NCBI GenBank assembly: GCA_963788215.1
Contig: CAWBFX010000003.1
Coordinates: forward strand, 124,001 to 188,000
Direction: 5' to 3'
From: AC-32 sp963788215
Lineage (GTDB): Bacteria > Actinomycetota > Thermoleophilia > Gaiellales > Gaiellaceae
DNA: 64,000 bases
In this document: positions 1 to 7,489 of the stretch, one piece after another
Numbering within the stretch: the stretch's first letter is position 1
How the letters are laid out: each line of letters opens with the position of its first letter
Notes under the pieces: generated by a model
Database searches by the model: none
What the model was told of the DNA's origin: nothing
The model's input: the letters and a program-made list of their open reading frames with translations, nothing else
Translations under genes and position numbers: made by a program

Positions 1-1350
1 CGCGCGTCCGCGCCCGGAGAGCGGTAGACGCTCGACGGCCCGCGTCAGGAGCTCGTTCGCCTCCCGCGTCCGCGTCAGAGGCTCTCCGCGCGCACGCAAG
101 CGCGCCTCCTCGACACGTGCCCGGACCGCCTCGGACCCCTCGGCGCGAGGAGCCTCGAGCTCTCGTGCGCGCGGCCGCGGAACGGTGACGACGAGGTCGA
201 ACCGGTCGAGCAGTGCGCGCGAGAGCTTGTCGCGGTAGGCCGCCAGGCGCGTTGCCGAGCACGTGCACTCCACCGCGGGATCGCCGCGCGCGCCGCACGG
301 ACACAGGTTCATCGTCCCCACGAGCTGAAAGCGGGCGGGGAAGATGAGCCGGCCGCCGACCCGCGCGACGGCCACGAAGCCGTCCTCGAGCGGCTGGCGC
401 AGCGCCTCGAGCGCGTTCCGCGGGAACTCCGCGAGCTCGTCAAGAAAGAGCACTCCGTGGTGCGCGAGACTGGCTTCGCCCGGCCGTGGCGAAGGGCCGC
501 CGCCGACGATTGCGGCGACCGACGCCGTGTGGTGCGGAGCGCGGAAGGGCGGCACCGTGACAAGCGGGCGCCCCGGGGGCAGAAGGCCCGCGACCGAGTG
601 GATGCGCGTGACTTCGAGCGCCTCTTCAGGCGGCAGGCGAGGCAGGACTCCCGGCAAGCGGCGGGCGAGCATCGTCTTGCCGGTTCCGGGCGGGCCGGCG
701 AATAGGAGGTTGTGGCCACCGGCCGCAGCGAGCTCGAGCGCGCGTCGCGCACGCTCCTGGCCCCGCACATCGGCAAGGTCGGGAACCGGCGGCCCCGGCG
801 CGGACCCGTTCTGCGCGGGCGGGTCCGGCGGAGACGGCAGCCATTCGCCGCGTAGATACGCCACCGCCTCCGCCAGGTGGTGCACGGGGACCGGATCGAT
901 CCCCGCGAGCGCGGCCTCGGCCGCGCACTCGGCCGCGCACAGGAGCTTCGTCAGTCCGCCGCGCCGGGCTCCCTCGGCCGCGGCCAGCACGCCGCCGACG
1001 GGCCGCAGCGTCCCGTCGAGCGCCAGCTCGCCGACCGCGGCGTGACCGCCGAGAGACTCCGGAGGCACCTGTCGCGAAGCCGCCAGCACCGCGAGGGCAA
1101 TCGGCAAGTCGAAACCCGACCCCTCCTTCCGCAGCTCCGCCGGCGCCAGATTGACGGTGATCCGGTGTCCGGGCCACTTCAGCTCGGCCGAGGTGATTCC
1201 ACTGCGGACGCGATGCTTCGCCTCCTGACAGGCGCGGTCGGCCAGCCCGACGATCGCGAACGAATGCAGGCCGTCCTGGAGATGAGCTTCGACGTCGACG
1301 CGGCGCGCGTCGAGGCCGACCAGCGCATGGGTGACCGTCCGTGCGAGCAC
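1..1350 (-). CDS. comM: ComM/YifB-type Mg-chelatase-like AAA ATPase, cut by the window edge
   Basis: A hexameric AAA+ helicase-like ATPase of the ComM/YifB family, which promotes branch migration during natural transformation in some bacteria. The N-terminal part reads as the family's degenerate Lon-like fold (ALVGLDARRVDVE near the start, then GLADRACQEAKHRVRS). A Walker A motif GPPGTGKTML lies around 667-700, followed by HHTASVAAIVGGG and FLDELAEF (Walker B) and a zinc-type CPCG...C segment. The reading frame stays open to base 1 and still reads ERLPLSGRGR there, so only the last roughly 50 residues are missing. The start is the GTG at 1350, which places LARTVTHALVGLD where the family begins. 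The usual order is yraN-comM-dprA; here a DNA methyltransferase sits between yraN and comM. The family call is firm; the competence role in this organism is inference. Confidence 0.9.
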   Translation of the reverse strand, partial: MLARTVTHALVGLDARRVDVEAHLQDGLHSFAIVGLADRACQEAKHRVRSGITSAELKWPGHRITVNLAPAELRKEGSGFDLPIALAVLAASRQVPPESLGGHAAVGELALDGTLRPVGGVLAAAEGARRGGLTKLLCAAECAAEAALAGIDPVPVHHLAEAVAYLRGEWLPSPPDPPAQNGSAPGPPVPDLADVRGQERARRALELAAAGGHNLLFAGPPGTGKTMLARRLPGVLPRLPPEEALEVTRIHSVAGLLPPGRPLVTVPPFRAPHHTASVAAIVGGGPSPRPGEASLAHHGVLFLDELAEFPRNALEALRQPLEDGFVAVARVGGRLIFPARFQLVGTMNLCPCGARGDPAVECTCSATRLAAYRDKLSRALLDRFDLVVTVPRPRARELEAPRAEGSEAVRARVEEARLRARGEPLTRTREANELLTRAVERLPLSGRGRA

Positions 1351-1407
1351 GTCGTCAAGATAGACAACGGCGCCTAGGCCATATGTGACGAAACTGTGTC
1401 TCTTTGC

Positions 1408-2514
1408 CTAGCGGGCGACGAGCACGTCTTCGAAGTACTCACCGGCGCGGCGGCCGGTCCGGCGGTTCACGTGCCGCCGGTAGCGCTCCTCGAGCCCCAA
1501 CCCGGCCAGCGAAAGGATCTCCGGATAGAGCTCCCGGCGGTCGTTGATCACGATCACGACCGGAGCCCCCCGCCGCAGATGTCGCCGGACATTCACTAGC
1601 ACGGCCGCGACGCCTTCGACGTACGCGCCCAGAGCCGCCCGGCTTGCCCCCTTCCCGAGCTCGAGCGCCCCGCAGTCCTCGAGCTCGAGCAACTCGTACG
1701 CGTAGCGATGCTGCTCGTGGTAGTCGATCAGCCCCGGATACGGTGGCGAGGTGACGACACCCTCGAAGCGACCGCCGAAGTCGAGCTCCCGCGCATCGCC
1801 GTGTATCACCGAAGCCGCGCGCCCACGCGCCCGCACGCGCGCGAACTCACGCACCCGCGCGAGGGTGTCCAGCGTGTAGCGCCGCAGGAAGCGCCGCGCC
1901 TCGCCGACGGGACGGCATTCGCGCTTGTGCTTGTGGCACCAGTAGGGCTCGCGCTGCGGCGTCCGCGGGAAGTCGAGGTCGAAGTGGGTCGTTCGCCTGG
2001 CCGAGCGGGCCGCGCGCGCGAGCACGATACGCAGGACATCCGAATGCTCGTAATCCTCCACGAGACCGCGGAAGAAGAGCAGCTCCGCGGCCGCCTGGGG
2101 CGCGTACCAGTCACGGACGAAGCGGGAGACCGTGCCCTCCGGACGCTTCCCGTCGAACGTCTCGAGCCGCCCGAGCGCATCGCGCAGCTCCGACTCGAGC
2201 ACGAACGGGTTGAACTCGCCCGTCTTCACGCGCATCAGCAGGCAGTTGAAGGCCGCGACGTCCGCGCCGCACGCGTCGTAGCCGGACTCCAGCCCCTGCA
2301 CCAGCGTCGTTCCCGAGCCGGCGAACGGATCGAGCACGCGGCCGCGCGGGACGTGGCGCTCGAGCAGGGCCTCGACCAGCTGCGGAATGAACTTGCCAAG
2401 GTACGGGTGCAGCCGGTGGACGTGCTTCGTGCGCTCCCGCTCGGGGAGGTCGCGCTCCGACCAGGAGAGCTCGAGATCAATCCGGCGGTAGAGAGCGTCC
2501 TGCGTCGAGGCCAT
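1408..2514 (-). CDS. Solitary DNA amino-methyltransferase (N4-cytosine/N6-adenine type)
   Basis: A 368-aa SAM-dependent DNA methyltransferase. The SAM-binding motif DPFAGSGTT is at residues 62-70, preceded by HPYLGKF (36-42), and the catalytic motif TSPPY is at 255-259. TSPPY is typical of exocyclic-amino DNA methylases, most often N4-cytosine. Motif I precedes the catalytic motif, with about 185 residues between them that would hold target recognition; this segment contains a Cys/His cluster, YWCHKHKREC at 191-200, that may bind metal. No restriction endonuclease or specificity gene is adjacent, so it looks like an orphan methylase. It lies between yraN and comM on the same strand and starts 25 nt after the yraN stop. 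Target site and biological role cannot be read from the sequence. An RNA methylase (Trm11-like) is less likely because those carry NPPY/DPPY. Confidence 0.8.
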   Translation of the reverse strand: MASTQDALYRRIDLELSWSERDLPERERTKHVHRLHPYLGKFIPQLVEALLERHVPRGRVLDPFAGSGTTLVQGLESGYDACGADVAAFNCLLMRVKTGEFNPFVLESELRDALGRLETFDGKRPEGTVSRFVRDWYAPQAAAELLFFRGLVEDYEHSDVLRIVLARAARSARRTTHFDLDFPRTPQREPYWCHKHKRECRPVGEARRFLRRYTLDTLARVREFARVRARGRAASVIHGDARELDFGGRFEGVVTSPPYPGLIDYHEQHRYAYELLELEDCGALELGKGASRAALGAYVEGVAAVLVNVRRHLRRGAPVVIVINDRRELYPEILSLAGLGLEERYRRHVNRRTGRRAGEYFEDVLVAR

Positions 2515-2539
2515 CGCTCCGCGGGCTTCGACGGCGGGT

Positions 2540-2878
2540 TCAGAACGCCTGCCGGAGCCGCTCCAGCCGCCCTTCGGCGACCGCGATCACCTCGAAGCTC
2601 GCATGCAGGTGCGCGAGCTCCGGATGGGCGGCGAGCCATGCCTCGGCCGCCTGGCGCAGGCGGCGCTGCTTCTCCTCGGTGACCATCTCGAGCGGGTCGC
2701 CGTAGCGCGGGCCGCCCTTGGCCTTCACCTCCACGAACGCGAGGCACCGCCCACGCCGCACGATCAGGTCGAGCTCGTACCCGCCGACCCAGACGTTCCG
2801 CTCGAGGATCCGGTAGCCGCGGAGGCGATAGAACCACCACGCGCGCCGCTCGGCAGCCCGGCCTGAGGCGCGAGTGCT
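2540..2878 (-). CDS. YraN family (UPF0102) endonuclease-fold protein; start codon unresolved
   Basis: The frame encodes a recognisable YraN protein: GRAAERRAWWFYRLRGYRIL, then NVWVGGYELDLIV and FVEVKAKGG, a PD-(D/E)xK nuclease-like core with ELD and EVK positions intact. YraN is a conserved partner of rnhB and comM with no settled function. The conserved reading frame runs back to the rnhB stop, but no ATG, GTG or TTG exists in this frame upstream of the GTG at 2761, which would delete the first half of the fold including ELD. Either translation begins at a non-standard codon near 2870, or a small indel hides the true start as in other genes of this window. The interval given is the conserved frame, not a proven CDS. 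Confidence 0.7.
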   Translation of the reverse strand, partial: STRASGRAAERRAWWFYRLRGYRILERNVWVGGYELDLIVRRGRCLAFVEVKAKGGPRYGDPLEMVTEEKQRRLRQAAEAWLAAHPELAHLHASFEVIAVAEGRLERLRQAF

Positions 2879-3506
2879 AGGTGTAGCAGAGCGCCTGGAA
2901 CGAGCGCCGGTGGATATCGGAAGGCCCGACCTCGCGCACCGCGGCGCTGTGCCGCGGCGTGATGTAGCCGACGTGCGAGCGGAAGCCGTAGGCCGGATAG
3001 AGCGCGTCCATCCGCCGCATCATCCGGTCACGCGTCACCTTGGCGACGATCGACGCGGCCGCGATCGCGGCGCTCTTCTCGTCGCCGTCCACGACCCTGC
3101 GGTGCTCGGGCGCCAACGGGCCGAGCCGGAACCCGTCGACGAGGCAGACCTCAGCGGGCGGCGAGAGCTCGTGGAGCACGGCGCGCATCCCGGCGAGGTT
3201 CGAGCGGTGCAGCCCTTCGCGGTCGATCTCGCCCGGAGAGATCGCCCGCACGACGACTTTCTCGGCGCACGACACGACCGCCCGGAAGAGCTCCTCGCGC
3301 TCGGCCTCGCTGCACTGCTTCGAATCGTTCAGGCAGGCCAGCGGGCGGACGCGATGGTCGCGCAGCTTGGCGTAGTCGAGCAGGACGCCGGCGACCAGCA
3401 GGGGCCCCGCGAGCGGGCCGCGGCCGGCCTCGTCGGCTCCCGCGACGAAGCGCGCCCCGAGCTTGCGGTCGAATTGGAGGAGCTTGCGGCCCGTCCGTCG
3501 CCTCAC
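2877..3506 (-). CDS. rnhB: Ribonuclease HII
   Basis: A 209-aa RNase HII, which cleaves the RNA strand of RNA-DNA hybrids and single ribonucleotides embedded in DNA. The metal-binding acidic residues are all present: Asp25 and Glu26 in GADEAGRGPLAGP, Asp124 in CLVDG, and Asp160 in VTRDR after the AAASIVAKVTRD helix. Length and order match the family. It follows rplS by about 50 nt on the same strand and abuts the yraN frame, the arrangement common to many bacteria. The start at 3506 gives a short basic N-terminus (MRRRTGRK) before the core. Confidence 0.95.
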   Translation of the reverse strand: MRRRTGRKLLQFDRKLGARFVAGADEAGRGPLAGPLLVAGVLLDYAKLRDHRVRPLACLNDSKQCSEAEREELFRAVVSCAEKVVVRAISPGEIDREGLHRSNLAGMRAVLHELSPPAEVCLVDGFRLGPLAPEHRRVVDGDEKSAAIAAASIVAKVTRDRMMRRMDALYPAYGFRSHVGYITPRHSAAVREVGPSDIHRRSFQALCYT

Positions 3507-3558
3507 GCGGCGAGCATAGCGCCGCGCTCAGCGGGCGCCTGGAAACGTCACACTTCCG

Positions 3559-4134
3559 TTACTGCTCGGCGACGGGCTCGGCTTCGGCCTCTGCGGGCTC
3601 GGCCTCTTCGGGCTCCGCCTCGGCCTGCGGTTCCTCGGCCTGCTCCTCGGCCTGCACTTCCTCGCCCTGCGGCTCCTCGGCCTGCGGCTCCTCGGCGACG
3701 ACCTCGTCGAGCCCTTCCGGCTCGGCGTCCTCGGGCGGCATGTCGGCCTCGGTCGGCGGCGGCGCCACCTCGACCACCGGCAGCGGGACCCCGCGCTTGG
3801 CCCGCACGCGCGCCCGCTTGCCGACCTTGCCGCGCAGGTAGTAGAGCTTGGCGCGGTTGACGTCGCCGATCGCCGTGACCTCGATCCTCTCGATCTTCGG
3901 CGAGTGCAGCGGGAACGTACGCTCGACGCCGACGCCGAACGACTGCTTGCGGACGGTGAACGTCTCGCGCGCGCCTGCGCCCTGCCGCTTGATCACGATC
4001 CCCTCGAAGACCTGCACGCGGCGGCGCTGGCCCTCGATCACCTGGAAGTGCACGCGCACGCTGTCGCCCGCCTTGAACGGCGGCAGATCACTGCGCAGCT
4101 GGCGCTGCTCGAGGCTCTCGATCACGCGGTTCAT
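3559..4134 (-). CDS. rplS: Ribosomal protein L19 with a long acidic C-terminal tail
   Basis: Residues 1-115 are a normal bL19 (FKAGDSVRVHFQVIEG, RVQVFEGIVI, TFTVRKQS, GVGVERTFPLHSP, RAKLYYLRG), which sits at the 30S-50S interface. Standard bL19 ends soon after the KRARVRAKR segment; here a tail of about 70 residues follows, made almost only of Glu, Ala, Pro, Gln and Val, with repeated EEPQ/AEEPQAE units. The tail is in frame, has no stop, and shares the codon bias of its surroundings, so it is real coding sequence. It is strongly negatively charged, unlike the basic core. Upstream neighbour is lepB and downstream is rnhB, both on the same strand. Confidence 0.95.
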   Translation of the reverse strand: MNRVIESLEQRQLRSDLPPFKAGDSVRVHFQVIEGQRRRVQVFEGIVIKRQGAGARETFTVRKQSFGVGVERTFPLHSPKIERIEVTAIGDVNRAKLYYLRGKVGKRARVRAKRGVPLPVVEVAPPPTEADMPPEDAEPEGLDEVVAEEPQAEEPQGEEVQAEEQAEEPQAEAEPEEAEPAEAEAEPVAEQ

Positions 4135-4165
4135 GAAAAGAGGCCCAGCGGGCCGAGGCGGAATG

Positions 4166-5167
4166 CTAGCGCAGACCGGAGCGCCTTCGACGGCGCAGAG
4201 GCACGTAGAGAAACAGGCCGAGCGCGAGCGCCCCGCCGACGAAGTGGAACGAGATGCGGTTCGGCGGCCAGTAGGTCATGAAGACCTCGCCGATCAGCGC
4301 GCCCCTGGAGACCGATCCCCACGCGCGCGAATCGCACGATTGGATGCGGTTGTCGCCCATGAAGAAGTAGTGGCCGGCCGGAACCTTCCAGGTGCCGCTC
4401 CGGTGGTCGCGCCGGCTGGGTTGGATGTACGGCTCGTTCAGCTTCTTACCGTCGATGAAGAGCGTGCCGTTGCGCTCGTTGACGGTCTCGCCGGGAAGTC
4501 CGATGAGCCGCTTGACGAACGTCCCACTCGCGTTGCAGGCCGCCTCGGCGGCCGCGGTCGGCGTGTTGAAGACGATGATCTCGCCGCGGCGCGGGTTGCG
4601 GAAGTGGTAGATGAAGCGGTTCGCGAGCACGCGGTCGGAGAGCCGCGATTCGCACCCGGCGCCGGGCCGCGCGCAGTGCAGCGTGGGCTCCATCGACGAC
4701 GACGGAATCCGGTACGGGTTCACGACCCACGCCTTGATCGCGAGCACGATCGCGATCGCGCCCGCGATCGTGACGATCCAGTCGATCGCGATTCGCCAGG
4801 GCCGCGGCAGCCTCGCGGTCATCCGGTCGAGCGGGTTCCGCGAGCGGTAGGCGGGCTGGTCCTCGACGGGTTCGGGCTCCGGATAGGGACGGATCGGCGG
4901 GATGGTCGCGGTCGTGATCGTGGCCACGGGCGCGAGGGGCTCGGTCCCTGCAGCCGCGCTCCCGGCGCCGTCGCCGCCCAGGTCGTACTGGGCGCGGCGG
5001 TAGGGGTCCGTCAGCGTCTCGTAGGCCTCACGCAGCTCGCGCAGCCGGTCGCCGGGCTCGAGGCCCGTGGAGTACGTGCGCACCTGGCGCCAGTAGGCGT
5101 CCCGGATCTCGTGGGTTGACGAGTCGCTCGAGACGCCCAGCAGGGCGTAATAGTCCCTCGTGCTCAC
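4166..5167 (-). CDS. lepB: Signal peptidase I with an N-terminal degenerate J-domain
   Basis: The C-terminal two thirds is a type I signal peptidase, which cleaves signal peptides from exported proteins at the outer face of the membrane. A transmembrane segment lies at about 129-146, then the catalytic Ser158 in PSSSMEPT, catalytic Lys219 in FVKRLIGLPGE, the GDNR box at 271-274, and a second hydrophobic segment at 305-323 ending in an Arg-rich tail. Residues 4-65 instead read as a J-domain (DYYALLGVSSDSSTHEIRDAY, then YETLTDPYRRAQYDL), with a Pro/Thr-rich linker at 70-105. The HPD tripeptide that activates DnaK is replaced by TYSTGL, so the J-domain is probably not a normal co-chaperone. The start at 5167 has the trmD stop overlapping by 4 nt. 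No internal start fits a stand-alone peptidase, so the fusion looks genuine. Confidence 0.92.
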   Translation of the reverse strand: MSTRDYYALLGVSSDSSTHEIRDAYWRQVRTYSTGLEPGDRLRELREAYETLTDPYRRAQYDLGGDGAGSAAAGTEPLAPVATITTATIPPIRPYPEPEPVEDQPAYRSRNPLDRMTARLPRPWRIAIDWIVTIAGAIAIVLAIKAWVVNPYRIPSSSMEPTLHCARPGAGCESRLSDRVLANRFIYHFRNPRRGEIIVFNTPTAAAEAACNASGTFVKRLIGLPGETVNERNGTLFIDGKKLNEPYIQPSRRDHRSGTWKVPAGHYFFMGDNRIQSCDSRAWGSVSRGALIGEVFMTYWPPNRISFHFVGGALALGLFLYVPLRRRRRSGLR

Positions 5168-5823
5168 GAGCGAGTCCTCAGCCGGCTCTGTTCCTTACGC
5201 CATTCGTCGATTCGTCCGTGATCGCCCGAGAGCAGCACGTCGGGGACGCGCCAGCCGCGGAAATCGGCCGGGCGCGTGTAGTGAGGGTACTCGAGGCCGC
5301 CGTCGAGCTCCGGCGAGAAGCTCTCGACGAGACCGGACTCCTCGCTCCCGAGTGCGCCCGGCAGGCGGCGGGCGATTGCGTCGACGACCACCATCGCGGG
5401 GAGCTCGCCCCCGGAGAGCACGTACGGACCGATCGAGATCGCGTCCGAGGCGAGGTGGATCAGCACGCGCTCGTCGAAGCCCTCGAAGCGGGCCGAGAGC
5501 AGCGTCAGGCGCTCCTCGCCCGCGAGCTCCTCGACGACGTCCTGGGTCAGCTGGCGGCCCTGTGGCGTGAGCGCGACGACGCGGTGCCCCGGGTCGCCGC
5601 CGTAGACGGAGTCGAGCGCCTCCGCAACGACGTCCACGCGCAGGACCATCCCCGCGCCGCCGCCGTAGGGCTCGTCGTCGACCTGGGCGGCCTTGAGCGG
5701 CGTGTAGTCGCGATAGCTGAACAGGCGCAGGTCGAGGCCGTCGCCGAGCACGGCGGAGACAGGGCGCTGCTCGGTGAGCCACGCGAAGGCGTGCGGAACG
5801 AGTGTGAAGACGTCGAGCTGCAA
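5164..5823 (-). CDS. trmD: tRNA (guanine-37-N1)-methyltransferase
   Basis: A 219-aa TrmD, which methylates G37 of tRNAs to prevent +1 frameshifting. The N-terminal MQLDVFTLVP, the DDEPYGGGAGMVLR motif, the SPOUT knot SIGPYVLSGGELPAMVVVD and the C-terminal HYTRP...VPDVLLSGDHG...WR are all present. The C-terminal tail is slightly shorter than in the E. coli enzyme. Its stop overlaps the lepB start by 4 nt, and rimM lies 14 nt upstream, in keeping with the conserved rpsP-rimM-trmD-rplS operon. Confidence 0.96.
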   Translation of the reverse strand: MQLDVFTLVPHAFAWLTEQRPVSAVLGDGLDLRLFSYRDYTPLKAAQVDDEPYGGGAGMVLRVDVVAEALDSVYGGDPGHRVVALTPQGRQLTQDVVEELAGEERLTLLSARFEGFDERVLIHLASDAISIGPYVLSGGELPAMVVVDAIARRLPGALGSEESGLVESFSPELDGGLEYPHYTRPADFRGWRVPDVLLSGDHGRIDEWRKEQSRLRTRS

Positions 5824-5837
5824 AGGACGACCGCGAC

Positions 5838-6308
5838 TCAGGTTAGCTGCTTCCCGGCGAAACCCTGCGCGACGAGGATCCGGCCGGCCTCGAGGTCGAC
5901 GTCGCGGACGCAGGCCTCGACGAGCGGGAGCGCGATCCCGGAGTCGAGCTCGAGGACGTCGTTCGCGACGCCGGGCTGCACAGCGGCCACGTGGCCGAGC
6001 GACCGGCCGCCCTCCTCCTCGACCGCGAGCCCGACGAGCTGGAAGGCGTAGTACTCGCCTTCGCCGGGCGGCGGCAGCTCCGCCCGTGGGACGGCCAGCT
6101 CCGCGCCCCGCGGAGCCTCGCGGTCGAGCCTGATCACGGGCCGGCCTTTGGAGCGCTTCGAGGCCACCACCTCGGCCGGCTCGCCATCCAGGTGGAGCCG
6201 CGCCCCGATCTCGAAGCGCTCGCGCTCCTCGCTCGCCTGCTCCACGAAGAACGACCCGTCGAGGCCGTGCGGCTTGCCGACGCGGCCGACGCTGACGAGA
6301 TCAGACAA
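5838..6308 (-). CDS. rimM: 16S rRNA processing protein RimM
   Basis: A 156-aa RimM, which binds ribosomal protein S19 and aids 30S head maturation. The start is the TTG at 6308: it gives SDLVSVGRVGKPHGLDGSFF, the exact N-terminal signature of the family, whereas longer in-frame starts run through the phosphoesterase gene in the wrong frame. The RimM N-domain (to about residue 85) is followed by the PRC-barrel domain (EYYAFQLVGLAV...LGHVAAVQPGVANDVLEL, ending ALPLVEACVRDVDLEAGRI). It overlaps the phosphoesterase stop by 8 nt, so translation is probably coupled. Confidence 0.93.
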   Translation of the reverse strand: MSDLVSVGRVGKPHGLDGSFFVEQASEERERFEIGARLHLDGEPAEVVASKRSKGRPVIRLDREAPRGAELAVPRAELPPPGEGEYYAFQLVGLAVEEEGGRSLGHVAAVQPGVANDVLELDSGIALPLVEACVRDVDLEAGRILVAQGFAGKQLT

Positions 6309-7011
6309 GGGACTCGAAGTACTCCGCCACCTCGCGCCTCGAAGGGGCCTCGCGGAAATTCTCGATGAACCTCTGCGCATCCGCGTGATCCACGGCCTCG
6401 AACGCGCGAATCGCCGCCTCGACGTCGAACGGCGTCCGGCGGAGGTCGACGTCCGGGCCGAGCAGGGCCCAGAACGCCTTGATGTCGTCCTCGTAGGGGA
6501 GGCCAATGGAGCCGGCGTTGATCCAGCGAACTCCGCCGACGACACGGTCCTGCTGCATGTGGGTGTGGCCGGCGACGACGGCGTCCGCGTCGACGCCGTC
6601 CAGAATCGCCGCGAGACGCTCATCGGGCGTCAGCGGCGTGACGATCTCCTCGTCACTCCGCGGCGTCGCGTGGCAGAAGAGCGTGACGCCGAGGCCGTCG
6701 ACCTCGAGCCTCTGTGTCAGCGGCAGCGTCTCGAGGTAGGAGACACCTTCGCCGCCGAGCTCGCCCGCGACCCACTCGTGCAGTGAGTCGCTTTCGTCGT
6801 CTCCTGCAATCAGCCGGTCCGTGTTGCCACGTACCCACAGCGCGCGGTCGCCGAGCGCCTGCAGCCGGCGGAGGGTCTCGGCCGGTTGCGGGCCGTGGAT
6901 GCAATCGCCGCCGAGCACGATCGCGTCGACCTGTTCATGCTCGACCTCGGCCAGAACCGCGTCCAGGGCCGGCAGGTTGCCGTGGATGTCGTAGAGCGCG
7001 GCGACGCGCAG
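6301..7011 (-). CDS. Calcineurin-like metallophosphoesterase (YfcE/MJ0936-like), apparent CTG start
   Basis: A 236-aa single-domain metallophosphoesterase. The metal-binding signature runs in order: ALYDIHGN, then LGGDCIHGP, VRGNTD, FCHATP, and VVAGHTHMQ, with NAGSIGLP beyond; these supply the Asp, His and Asn ligands. Substrates of the family vary (phosphodiesters, nucleotides, proteins) and cannot be told here. No ATG, GTG or TTG lies upstream of the GTG at 6918, which would remove the DIHGN metal site. A CTG at 7011 falls exactly where homologues have Met before RVAALYDIHGN, and a GGAG lies 7 nt before it, so CTG is my start. The gene is inserted between khpA and rimM, which are usually adjacent. 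Confidence 0.85.
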   Translation of the reverse strand: MRVAALYDIHGNLPALDAVLAEVEHEQVDAIVLGGDCIHGPQPAETLRRLQALGDRALWVRGNTDRLIAGDDESDSLHEWVAGELGGEGVSYLETLPLTQRLEVDGLGVTLFCHATPRSDEEIVTPLTPDERLAAILDGVDADAVVAGHTHMQQDRVVGGVRWINAGSIGLPYEDDIKAFWALLGPDVDLRRTPFDVEAAIRAFEAVDHADAQRFIENFREAPSRREVAEYFESLV

Positions 7012-7015
7012 CGCG

Positions 7016-7249
7016 CTACTCCACGATCTCGAGGAACACGCGCTGGTCGCGCCGCGCGGCGCTCGCGCGCACGACCGTGCGCAGGGCGCGGGCGATCCGG
7101 CCCTGGCGGCCGATCACCTTGCCGATGTCGTCGGGCGCGACGCGGAGTTCGATCACGACGTCGCCGTCGCGCTCGGTCTCCTCGGCGCGGACGGCATCGG
7201 GGTCATCCACCAGCCGTCGGGCGAGGTATTCGACCAGCTCGACGCTCAT
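7016..7249 (-). CDS. khpA: KH-domain RNA-binding protein KhpA/YlqC
   Basis: A 77-aa protein made of one KH domain with the GxxG-type loop in GKVIGRQGRIARALR, followed by RDQRVFLEIVE. KhpA is a small RNA chaperone that pairs with KhpB in Firmicutes and is conserved beside rpsP and rimM. It overlaps rpsP by 4 nt (ATG at 7249, rpsP stop at 7246) and ends 4 nt before the CTG of the phosphoesterase. No KhpB is in the window. Confidence 0.92.
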   Translation of the reverse strand: MSVELVEYLARRLVDDPDAVRAEETERDGDVVIELRVAPDDIGKVIGRQGRIARALRTVVRASAARRDQRVFLEIVE

Positions 7250-7485
7250 ACCCCTTTGATCTTCAGGAGCTTCGCGACCGTCGGGGAGGGCGTCGCGCCC
7301 TTCGAGATCCAGTCCTTGACCCGCTCCTCGTTCACCTCGATCGTGGACGGGTCGGTCTGCGGGTTGTAGCGACCCACGATCTCGAGGAACTTGCCGTCCC
7401 GCGGCGAGCGGGAGTCCGCGGCCACGATCCGGTAGACCGGGTTCTTCTTCGACCCGACTCGGGTCAGTCTCAGCTTTACCGCCAA
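7246..7485 (-). CDS. rpsP: Ribosomal protein S16
   Basis: A 79-aa bS16 of the small subunit (VKLRLTRVGSKKNPVYRIVAADSR, GRYNPQ, WISKGATPSPTVAKLL). The start is TTG at 7485: it gives the family N-terminus AVKLRL, and a GGAGG sits 7-11 nt upstream inside the last codons of ffh. Longer in-frame starts would run into ffh. ffh and rpsP are therefore very likely translationally linked, since ffh stops 4 nt before this start. Confidence 0.95.
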   Translation of the reverse strand: MAVKLRLTRVGSKKNPVYRIVAADSRSPRDGKFLEIVGRYNPQTDPSTIEVNEERVKDWISKGATPSPTVAKLLKIKGV

Positions 7486-7489
7486 AGAA

